From positions 1 through 5,898 of the forward strand of contig JAQIDA010000330.1 in assembly GCA_027858275.1 (NCBI GenBank): a stretch of DNA of 5,898 bases, in the 5' to 3' direction. Shown one piece after another: positions 1-5,466 of the stretch (its first letter is position 1; every line of letters starts with the position of its first letter). The notes beneath the pieces are model-generated. The model saw only the letters and a program-made list of their open reading frames with translations, did no database searches and had not been told where the DNA came from. This DNA is from Candidatus Kapaibacterium sp. Lineage in GTDB: Bacteria > Bacteroidota > Ignavibacteria > Kapaibacteriales > UBA2268. The position numbers and the translations under genes are program-made.

Positions 1-16
1 ATTCATATTATATTAT

Positions 17-20
17 AGGA
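17..20 (+). promoter_or_regulatory. Shine-Dalgarno-like site for the ATG at 27
   Basis: An AGGA lies 6 bases before the ATG at 27, in an AT-rich leader that also contains TATTAT at 11-16. This site favours 27 as the true start of the long interrupted frame over the downstream TTG at 123 or the TTG at 759. Neither TTG begins at a domain boundary, and neither is followed by a signal peptide. Confidence 0.5.
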
Positions 21-26
21 TTGATC

Positions 27-92
27 ATGCTGAACAGACTGTTTTTCACTCTCTTGTCTTTATCTCTTATCCTTGTCTCCTGCACAAAATAG
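27..92 (+). CDS. Signal-peptide fragment of the interrupted lipoprotein
   Basis: This is the piece that standard translation would give from ATG 27: 21 residues ending at TAG 90-92. It has an Asn-Arg n-region, a Leu/Ser/Phe-rich hydrophobic core and LVSC followed by Thr-Lys. That is a complete type II signal peptide truncated two residues after the lipidated cysteine. It is best understood as the 5' end of the 27-1685 gene. If translated and processed on its own it could yield only a lipidated Cys-Thr-Lys tripeptide and a free signal peptide. Confidence 0.45.
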   Translation: MLNRLFFTLLSLSLILVSCTK

Positions 93-725
93 CAGGAAAT
101 AAATACAATTCACGCCACCCTTTTGTCTTGCGAGAATAAGCCAATGCAAGCGGCTGATATTGAAGCCTATGTTTTCAATTCAGGAATTGACACGCTAAAG
201 ATCGAACCTGATGCCAACGGAAAATTTGATTTAGTTTTCGATCATGCAGAAAAGGTCGTTCTCAATTTCTACGGTTCGGATCATATGTCATATACACTGC
301 CGCTGTATACTAAATGGCTAAATGAGAGTTTTGACCTGAAAATCAATTTAAAAGCATATTCACTTCCTGCTGATTTGAGGGATCTCAGAGTTTTGGGGAG
401 TTTCAATGATTATGATTATCATTCCGCGATTCCTATGACATTAAGACCTGACGGAAAATATGAGGCACTGATTCAAAACAATACGGACACGATCCAATAT
501 CAGATTATCGGCATTACTTCGGAAGAAGTCGGGCGAAGTATCAACGGCACGGCTCACGATTTCTTGATTTTTGACGGAGAAGGTGACTATATTTCCGCAA
601 TAGTCAGCAGCGAAAAAGAAGTTAAGATCATTTTCGACCCCGCCAAAAGGAAATATCATGAATCAAACCCGTCAGCAACATCTTCCGCTAAACGAATCAC
701 AAATTATCTCGAAAAACATTTTTAG
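93..725 (+). CDS. N-terminal beta-sandwich segment of the interrupted lipoprotein (between the two TAGs)
   Basis: An open stretch of 210 codons between the two amber codons, in the same frame as the ATG at 27. The only early start candidate is TTG at 123 (200 residues). That start would cut into the first strand of a carboxypeptidase-regulatory-like fold, whose residues INTIHATLLS begin before 123, and it would leave no signal peptide. So 123 is probably not a real start. The first half carries DANGKFDL and a strand-rich tail. The second half has VLGSFNDYDYHSAIPMTL followed by PDGKYEALI, resembling the glycogen-binding/E-set sandwich seen at the N-terminus of some envelope thioredoxins. Substrate is unknown. 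It ends at TAG 723-725 inside a predicted helix (ITNYLEKHF), not at a natural protein terminus. Confidence 0.5.
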   Translation, partial: QEINTIHATLLSCENKPMQAADIEAYVFNSGIDTLKIEPDANGKFDLVFDHAEKVVLNFYGSDHMSYTLPLYTKWLNESFDLKINLKAYSLPADLRDLRVLGSFNDYDYHSAIPMTLRPDGKYEALIQNNTDTIQYQIIGITSEEVGRSINGTAHDFLIFDGEGDYISAIVSSEKEVKIIFDPAKRKYHESNPSATSSAKRITNYLEKHF

Positions 726-758
726 CGAATCAAGCAAAGCAAACAACATTTTGAAGGA

Positions 759-1685
759 TTGGATCAAGCAATTGCTGACAGAGACACAAGCAAAATTGAA
801 TTGATATTTGATAAAGTACTTTCAGAAACGGAAAGATTAATCCTCGACGAAAAAGACGAATACGTCCTTGCCGATCTTCTTATGTCTTATTGTGAAATAT
901 ACTCAATCGCGTGCAGGCACAGTGTTGACAGAGAACATGATCCGAAAATCAAATCAATGATTCCTAAAATTTTGCCTGCATCATCCGCTGTTTGGCTTGA
1001 AGTTCACCGCATGATTGCATACGCAGCTCTTATTATCGGCGGCGAAGAGGCTGTTAGATTCCTCAGCGAAATGCACAAAAATCATTTTTCAGAAAGACAA
1101 ATCATCAGTATATTCTATAAAAGTGTTGAATTGTTTTCAAAAACTCCGGCCAGTGAAACTCGAGATAAAATCTTTTATTTGATGAGAGAGAATTTTCCTG
1201 ATCATCCCTCCACATATAGGGCCGGCTCAAGAATCTGCGGGAAAGGCAATATCATTGTCGGCAAACATATCCCAGAGTTTTCTGTTCAATCACTCGACAA
1301 TCCGGAAGAGGTTATCAGTTCGGAAAGCCTGAAAGGGAAATATACACTTATTGATATTTGGGCAGTCAGTTGCACTCCCTGCCGCGGCCAGATGGAGTAC
1401 TTACACGCGGCGCATGAAAAATTCAAAGACAAGAATTTCCAAATGCTGAGTATTTCTTTCGACAAAGTAGCAAAGGCTGTTGAGCTTTATCGGTCCAAGA
1501 AATGGGAAATGCCCTGGATGAATGCATTTGTTGAAGACGGATGGAACAGCAAAATAAAAGAAACATTTGAAGTGTACGGAATCCCAAAACCGGTACTGAT
1601 TGATCCCGACGGAAAAATACTGGCTGTTGACGGCAATCTTAGTTTTGGTTCACTGGAGAAAACATTGGCTGAGTATTTGAATTGA
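759..1685 (+). CDS. Thioredoxin-like (TlpA/AhpC-TSA type) C-terminal segment
   Basis: This is the 308-residue open stretch after the second TAG, usually callable only from the TTG at 759. The frame is open back to 726 and continues the upstream protein. Residues 1-165 are helical with no recognised domain. From about 170 there is a thioredoxin fold: HIPEFSVQSLD, the strand TLIDIWAVSC, the redox motif C205-T-P-C208, and GIPKPVLIDPDGKI with probable cis-Pro276. Family role: reduction or isomerisation of disulfides in the periplasm. The residue before the first cysteine is Ser204, where most TlpA-type proteins have Trp. With no signal peptide of its own, a product begun here would stay in the cytoplasm, so I read it as part of the 27-1685 gene. 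No clear Shine-Dalgarno sequence precedes the TTG. Confidence 0.7.
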   Translation: MDQAIADRDTSKIELIFDKVLSETERLILDEKDEYVLADLLMSYCEIYSIACRHSVDREHDPKIKSMIPKILPASSAVWLEVHRMIAYAALIIGGEEAVRFLSEMHKNHFSERQIISIFYKSVELFSKTPASETRDKIFYLMRENFPDHPSTYRAGSRICGKGNIIVGKHIPEFSVQSLDNPEEVISSESLKGKYTLIDIWAVSCTPCRGQMEYLHAAHEKFKDKNFQMLSISFDKVAKAVELYRSKKWEMPWMNAFVEDGWNSKIKETFEVYGIPKPVLIDPDGKILAVDGNLSFGSLEKTLAEYLN

Positions 1686-1708
1686 TATTTATATAAGATT
1701 TGAATATT

Positions 1709-1748
1709 AAAGGCGGCTTTCTCGTATCGGGGAAGTCGCCTTTTCTTT
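1709..1748 (+). terminator. Rho-independent terminator after the thioredoxin gene
   Basis: The arms 1709-1723 and 1729-1743 can form a stem of about 15 pairs, three of them G-U, around a 5-base loop (GTATC). The GC-rich core is AGGCGGCTT against AAGTCGCCT. The T-rich run TTTTCTTT at 1741-1748 follows at once. It begins 24 bases after the TGA at 1685 and insulates the interrupted lipoprotein gene from lepA. Confidence 0.85.
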
Positions 1749-1856
1749 GCACTGCAATAAATCCCTAATTTATCGTCGATATAACACTATCGGATTTTCT
1801 GATAAGTGACGGGTTTTGACGACATCTTTTAATTTGCACAAACTTGAATTGATTTA
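1749..1856 (+). promoter_or_regulatory. lepA upstream region, presumed promoter
   Basis: Because a terminator lies directly upstream, lepA and lepB need a promoter in these 108 bases. I see no convincing -35/-10 pair. A TTGACG at 1816-1821 has no good -10 partner at normal spacing. TAATTTG around 1830 only partly resembles the Bacteroidetes -7 box. Short inverted repeats (ATAAAT/ATTTAT at 1757-1773, CGATA/TATCG at 1777-1792) are present but may be chance. No Shine-Dalgarno sequence precedes ATG 1857. Confidence 0.35.
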
Positions 1857-3659
1857 ATGGAAAAAATTCGCAATTTCTCGATAATCGCTCATATAGATCA
1901 CGGGAAATCTACTATTGCCGACCGTATGCTTGAGCTAACCGGGCGCATTGCCAAAAGAGATATGGTTTACGCTCAGATTCTTGATGACAATCCTTTGGAG
2001 CAGGAACGCGGTATAACTATCAAACTCCACGCTATCCAGATGGATTATAAGGCGAAGAACGGTGAGGAATACAGTCTGAATTTGATTGATACTCCCGGGC
2101 ATGTGGATTTTACTTATGAAGTATCCCTCTCGTTGGCTGCCTGCGAAGGCGCGATTTTGATTGTAGACGCGACTCAGGGAATTGAAGCTCAGACAATATC
2201 AAACCTATATTTGGCGATTGACGCTGATATTGAGATTATTCCTGTTATTAACAAAATTGATCTGCCGAGCGCGGCAACAACTCTTGAAGACGTAAAAGCC
2301 CAGATAATTGACCTGCTTGGTTGCGAGGAAGAAGAAATCCTTCTTGCTTCAGCCAAACAAGGTACAGGTATCGAAGAAATTTTGGAAGCGATTGTTGAAA
2401 AAGTGCCGCCACCTGTCGGCGACCCCGAAAAACCGCTTCGCGCTTTAGTATATGATTCTATCTATGATTCTTACAGAGGTGTTATTGTAAACATTCGTGT
2501 TCTCGACGGTGTTTTGCGCGAGCGAGACAAAGTGTTGTTTATGATGACTGACAAGAAATTTGAAGTTGAAGAAGTCGGCATCATGCACATGGACAGAATC
2601 CGCACCAAAGAACTTTCTGCGGGGCAGGTTGGCTATATGACTGCTTCTATCAGGAATTTGCATGAGACCAAAGTCGGTGATACAATTACGAATTTTCACA
2701 ACCAATGTGGTTCAGCAATAGATGGTTTCCGCGAAGTTAAGCCCATGGTTTTCAGCGGTATTTTCCCTTCATCGTCCGATGATTTTGAATCACTGCGCGA
2801 ATCCCTCGCAAAACTTGTGTTAAACGATTCGTCGATTACTTACGAACCTGAAACTTCGAGCGCTCTCGGATTCGGTTTCCGCTGTGGCTTCCTCGGATTG
2901 CTGCACATGGAAATTGTTCAGGAAAGATTAGAAAGAGAATTTGATCAAAATATTGTCACTACTGTTCCGAACGTTAGATACAAAGTTATAAAAGCTGACG
3001 GTGAAGAATTATTTATCGACAATCCTGCGCAATTGCCTTCCGGCGGCGGGAACTCTGAGACTCAGGAACCTTATATCAAAGCAGAAATAATAGCCCCGAG
3101 TGAATATGTGGGCGGTCTGATGAAACTCTGTCTCGATAGACGCGGCACAATAACCAACACAGTTTATCTGACCGAAGTTCGCGTGCAGCTTACTTTTGAA
3201 CTGCCTTTAGCTGAAGTAGTTTTTGATTTCTATGATAAATTGAAATCAATTTCTCGCGGCTACGCTTCATTAGATTATGAATTTACCGAATATCGCAAAG
3301 GTGATTTGGTTCGTCTTGATATAATGCTCAACGGTGAAGGGGTTGACGCTCTGTCTTCAATCACACATCGCGACAGATCTTATGATTTGGGGCGAAAACT
3401 TTGCAGCAGATTGAAAAAATTGATACCGAGACAGATGTACGAAGTAGCGATACAGGCTTCTATCGGAGCTAAAATCATTTCGAGAACTAATGTCCGCGCC
3501 ATGCGCAAAGACGTTACCGCCAAATGCTACGGCGGCGATATTACCCGTAAACGCAAATTGCTCGAGAAACAAAAAGCGGGTAAAAAACGTATGAAACAAG
3601 TAGGCAGCGTGGAAATTCCACAGGAAGCGTTCCTCGCCGTATTAAGTATCGATGAATAA
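1857..3659 (+). CDS. lepA: Elongation factor 4 (LepA), ribosomal back-translocase GTPase
   Basis: A full-length 600-residue LepA/EF4, the usual size for the family. It is a translational GTPase that binds the ribosome, with proposed roles in back-translocation and in initiation or ribosome assembly. The G domain is complete: P-loop AHIDHGKST at 11-19, switch I RGITIK at 51-56, DTPGH at 78-82, NKID at 132-135 and SAK at 165-167. Domain II follows from about residue 190, then the EF-G III- and V-like domains (GFGFRCGFLGLLHMEIVQER is typical). The LepA-specific C-terminal domain carries the basic tail KRKLLEKQKAGKKRMKQVGS. Start ATG 1857 matches the normal N-terminus, which begins just before the P-loop. 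It stops at TAA. lepB follows after 59 bases with no terminator, so the two are probably co-transcribed, as in many bacteria. Confidence 0.98.
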   Translation: MEKIRNFSIIAHIDHGKSTIADRMLELTGRIAKRDMVYAQILDDNPLEQERGITIKLHAIQMDYKAKNGEEYSLNLIDTPGHVDFTYEVSLSLAACEGAILIVDATQGIEAQTISNLYLAIDADIEIIPVINKIDLPSAATTLEDVKAQIIDLLGCEEEEILLASAKQGTGIEEILEAIVEKVPPPVGDPEKPLRALVYDSIYDSYRGVIVNIRVLDGVLRERDKVLFMMTDKKFEVEEVGIMHMDRIRTKELSAGQVGYMTASIRNLHETKVGDTITNFHNQCGSAIDGFREVKPMVFSGIFPSSSDDFESLRESLAKLVLNDSSITYEPETSSALGFGFRCGFLGLLHMEIVQERLEREFDQNIVTTVPNVRYKVIKADGEELFIDNPAQLPSGGGNSETQEPYIKAEIIAPSEYVGGLMKLCLDRRGTITNTVYLTEVRVQLTFELPLAEVVFDFYDKLKSISRGYASLDYEFTEYRKGDLVRLDIMLNGEGVDALSSITHRDRSYDLGRKLCSRLKKLIPRQMYEVAIQASIGAKIISRTNVRAMRKDVTAKCYGGDITRKRKLLEKQKAGKKRMKQVGSVEIPQEAFLAVLSIDE

Positions 3660-3718
3660 TATCATTGAACAACAGAGACGAATAATATGTTTCTAATATA
3701 TCAGGTTGAAATAGGAAA

Positions 3719-4612
3719 ATGACAAAAAAATTAAAAAAAGACGAAAAAAAAGCTAAAAAGCCACCGGAAGCAATCGGCGTGCAAATTGTCGCATGGATCA
3801 AAACTATCGTGGGTGCGTTCTTGTTCGTAATGGTTATCAACGGACTACTCGTAGCCTCGTTTGTAGTGCCGACTCCGTCAATGGAAAACGAAGTTATGAC
3901 GGGCGATTTCCTCTTCGTCAATAAGTTCCTCTACGGACCGACCACTCCGCAGGTTATCCCGTTTTTCGATATACCTCTTCCCTACTACAAGTTCCCCGGC
4001 CCGAGTGACCCCGAACGCAATGACGTTATTGTATTTATATACCCGGGTGATCGTGATGAAACGGAACCTGCTGAATTTCAATATTTTCTTAAAAGATGTG
4101 TAGCCGTAGCCGGCGATGAGCTGGAAATCAGAAATAACATCCTTTATATCAACGGCGAGGAACAACAAAAACCGGAACACAGTAAATATGTTGAATATTA
4201 CCGCGATCCGCACGCCTCTTTCCCTAAAGGCAAAAATTACACTATAGATAATTACGGACCTTTGACAATTCCTAAAATAGGTCAAGAGATTCTTTTGGCT
4301 GAACATAACTTTCATGAGTGGGAAACTTTCATCAAACGTGAAGGTCATTCTTGCAAAATGTTCAACGGCAAGATTAAAATTGACAATGAAGAAGTCAATT
4401 CGTACACAGTCGAACGCAATTATTGCTTCGGTATGGGCGACAATCGCAACAACTCTTCCGACAGCAGGATGTGGGGATTCATTCCTTACGAGAACGTGGT
4501 AGGCACTCCTATGATAGTATATTGGTCATGGGATACAGGAAAATCTTTGTCCAGCTTCGGCGAAAAAATTTCGTCGGTGAAATGGTCAAGAATATTCAAT
4601 ATTATTAATTAG
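3719..4612 (+). CDS. lepB: Signal peptidase I (leader peptidase)
   Basis: An S26-family membrane serine protease that removes signal peptides from exported proteins on the outer face of the inner membrane. The 297 residues start with a Lys-rich cytoplasmic tail (1-14) and a single membrane segment at about 25-50. The catalytic serine box PTPSMENEVMTGD follows (Ser54). The general base is in LKRCVAVAGD (Lys125), and the C-terminal GDNRNNSSDSR box lies at 240-250. All key residues are present. Between the lysine box and the GDN box lies a roughly 100-residue insertion, common in Bacteroidetes/Ignavibacteria-type enzymes and absent from short Gram-positive forms. The second box reads KRCVAVAGD where many enzymes have KRVVGLPGD. 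It ends at TAG 4610-4612, close to a normal family terminus, so TAG seems to act as an ordinary stop here. An AGGA sits only 2 bases from the ATG and is unlikely to be an efficient Shine-Dalgarno site. Confidence 0.96.
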   Translation: MTKKLKKDEKKAKKPPEAIGVQIVAWIKTIVGAFLFVMVINGLLVASFVVPTPSMENEVMTGDFLFVNKFLYGPTTPQVIPFFDIPLPYYKFPGPSDPERNDVIVFIYPGDRDETEPAEFQYFLKRCVAVAGDELEIRNNILYINGEEQQKPEHSKYVEYYRDPHASFPKGKNYTIDNYGPLTIPKIGQEILLAEHNFHEWETFIKREGHSCKMFNGKIKIDNEEVNSYTVERNYCFGMGDNRNNSSDSRMWGFIPYENVVGTPMIVYWSWDTGKSLSSFGEKISSVKWSRIFNIIN

Positions 4613-4691
4613 AATGACTGCGTAACGGAACAAGCTTTGGTCAATACAAAAAAGACAAGAATTTTTTAATTATTTATTATCAACTTGATAA

Positions 4692-5213
4692 TTGGGAAAC
4701 GATAAGAGAAAATTTCATTTGGCATTATTAGTATTAGTGTTGACTCTAATTTGTGTGTCAAGCAGTGAAGCACAAGGTCCCAAAAACAAGGATTTAGGAT
4801 TTGGATTGATATTAGGCGATCCGTCAGGGGTGACTCTTAAATACTGGACAAGCAGAGAAAACGCTTTCGATTTTTATGTAGGTTCATCATATTTCGGAAA
4901 CATCAGAATCGGCGGCGATTATCTATGGCACTTTGACGCATTCAATTCAAGGATAGTAAAAATGTACGCAGGTCTTGGTATAGCAGTCGGTATAGGAAAC
5001 GGCAAAGGAATATGGTATAAAGAGGATAAACACAAATTCTATTATTGGGAAGATGACGAGTTAGGTTTTGGCGCAAGAGCAATATTTGGTATAAATTTTA
5101 TTCCGAGAAACACACCACTTGAAATATTTTTCGAACTGGGTCCCATGATGGGAATTTCGCCAAATTACGGCGTTAATATCGACGCTGCTCTCGGTATAAG
5201 ATTCTATCCGTAA
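4692..5213 (+). CDS. Small secreted, probably outer-membrane beta-barrel protein (hypothetical)
   Basis: A 173-residue protein with a signal peptide. It has a basic n-region (DKRK), a hydrophobic core at about 9-22 and a likely LepB-type cleavage after Ala27 (SSSEA|QG). The mature part is rich in alternating aromatic/Gly strands: LGFGLILGDPSGVTLKYW, IRIGGDYLWHF, KMYAGLGIAVGIG, LGFGARAIFGINFIP, and LGIRFYP at the end. This is the pattern of a small outer-membrane barrel of about eight strands whose final strand ends in aromatic residues. No function can be assigned. The start is TTG 4692, immediately preceded in frame by TAA 4689-4691. No in-frame ATG lies upstream, and the TTG start gives the complete signal peptide. 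No clear Shine-Dalgarno sequence is visible. The 79-base gap from lepB has no convincing terminator, so some co-transcription is possible. Confidence 0.75.
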   Translation: MGNDKRKFHLALLVLVLTLICVSSSEAQGPKNKDLGFGLILGDPSGVTLKYWTSRENAFDFYVGSSYFGNIRIGGDYLWHFDAFNSRIVKMYAGLGIAVGIGNGKGIWYKEDKHKFYYWEDDELGFGARAIFGINFIPRNTPLEIFFELGPMMGISPNYGVNIDAALGIRFYP

Positions 5214-5241
5214 ATTGTTGCATTATAATCCTTCGTTTCAA

Positions 5242-5279
5242 TAATTCACAGCTATAAGTCATAATGGATTTGTGAATTA
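5242..5279 (+). terminator. Possible hairpin 3' of the barrel gene
   Basis: A perfect 9-base inverted repeat, TAATTCACA (5242-5250) and TGTGAATTA (5271-5279), separated by 20 bases. It lies 29 bases after the barrel gene stop and is followed by GGTTTATTTTACG. The stem is AT-rich, the loop is long and the T tract is broken, so as an intrinsic terminator it is weak. It could instead be an mRNA 3' stabilising element or a protein-binding site. Confidence 0.35.
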
Positions 5280-5316
5280 GGTTTATTTTACGTAGATTGA
5301 AAAAAAATTGGAACGA

Positions 5317-5334
5317 AACACAATATAATGTGTT
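5317..5334 (+). promoter_or_regulatory. Near-palindrome enclosing a TATAAT, possible promoter/operator
   Basis: AACACA (5317-5322) and TGTGTT (5329-5334) are perfect inverted copies around ATATAA, and the TATAAT at 5324-5329 matches a sigma-70 -10 box exactly. A TTGAAA at 5297-5302 is a possible -35, but its 21-base spacer is too long for an ideal promoter. If used, transcription would start about 125 bases before the lipoprotein gene at 5467. In so AT-rich a gap this may be coincidence. Confidence 0.3.
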
Positions 5335-5454
5335 AGTATATGAAGAAGGTTGCAAAGCCGACTAATTTTGAGTAATAACAAAAATTGTTTTTTATATTTA
5401 GGAGTTTTAGGAAGCACGAAGGTAATCATTAGAAATAAAATTACAGAAATTATT

Positions 5455-5459
5455 AGGAG
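5455..5459 (+). promoter_or_regulatory. Shine-Dalgarno site of the lipoprotein gene
   Basis: AGGAG lies 7 bases before ATG 5467. It is the best Shine-Dalgarno match in the window and fixes the start of the last gene. Confidence 0.75.
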
Positions 5460-5466
5460 AAAAATC

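Larger units (their letters stand above)
27..1685 (+). pseudogene. TlpA-like thioredoxin-domain lipoprotein gene interrupted by two in-frame TAG codons
   Basis: Read from ATG 27 to TGA 1683-1685 this is a single frame of 552 codons with TAG at codons 22 (90-92) and 233 (723-725) and no frameshift. Codons 1-19 encode a lipoprotein signal peptide with a hydrophobic core and the lipobox LVSC (Cys19). About codons 25-90 resemble a carboxypeptidase-regulatory-like beta-sandwich (DANGKFDL). About codons 110-215 resemble an E-set/AMPK-type beta domain (GSFNDYDYH at 124-132). A helical linker follows, then a thioredoxin fold with C449-T-P-C452 and likely cis-Pro520. In this family the protein would be anchored in the envelope and act as a thiol-disulfide oxidoreductase. 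The signal peptide, the sandwich domains and the active site lie on different sides of the stops, so simple termination would leave no functional product. It could be a recent pseudogene or a readthrough/recoded gene; I annotate it as interrupted without deciding. Confidence 0.75.
5214..5466. other. Non-coding gap between barrel gene and lipoprotein gene
   Basis: 253 bases, strongly AT-rich, with no supportable gene. It holds the two inverted repeats listed separately, an A8 run at 5300-5307 and two AGGAG motifs (5399-5403 and 5455-5459). Only the second AGGAG is followed by a start codon. An 11-codon ATG frame at 5340-5375 is too short and lacks a Shine-Dalgarno sequence. The gap presumably carries the end of one transcription unit and the start of the next. 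Confidence 0.6.

Noticed and set aside
1747..1792. Short inverted repeats (TTGCA/TGCAA, ATAAAT/ATTTAT, CGATA/TATCG) before lepA
   Set aside because: Stems of 5-6 bases are expected by chance in AT-rich DNA; no conserved operator is recognised.
3541..3921. 126-codon reverse-strand frame spanning the lepA-lepB junction
   Set aside because: It is antisense to two strongly conserved genes, low in complexity (poly-Phe from lysine codons), with no recognisable domain.
3878..4348. 156-codon reverse-strand frame inside lepB
   Set aside because: Fully antisense to lepB, whose catalytic motifs are all intact; composition is that of a shadow frame.
4649..4666. A-run followed by T-run after lepB as a terminator
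   Set aside because: A 6-pair A-T-only stem is too weak to be called an intrinsic terminator.
4610..4669. Readthrough of the lepB TAG, adding 18 codons up to TAA 4667-4669
   Set aside because: LepB already ends at a normal distance after the GDN box and the added residues show no conserved feature, so TAG looks like a true stop here. This also argues against wholesale TAG reassignment.
5340..5375. 11-codon ATG frame after the TATAAT palindrome
   Set aside because: Too short, no Shine-Dalgarno sequence and no recognisable leader-peptide or attenuator structure.
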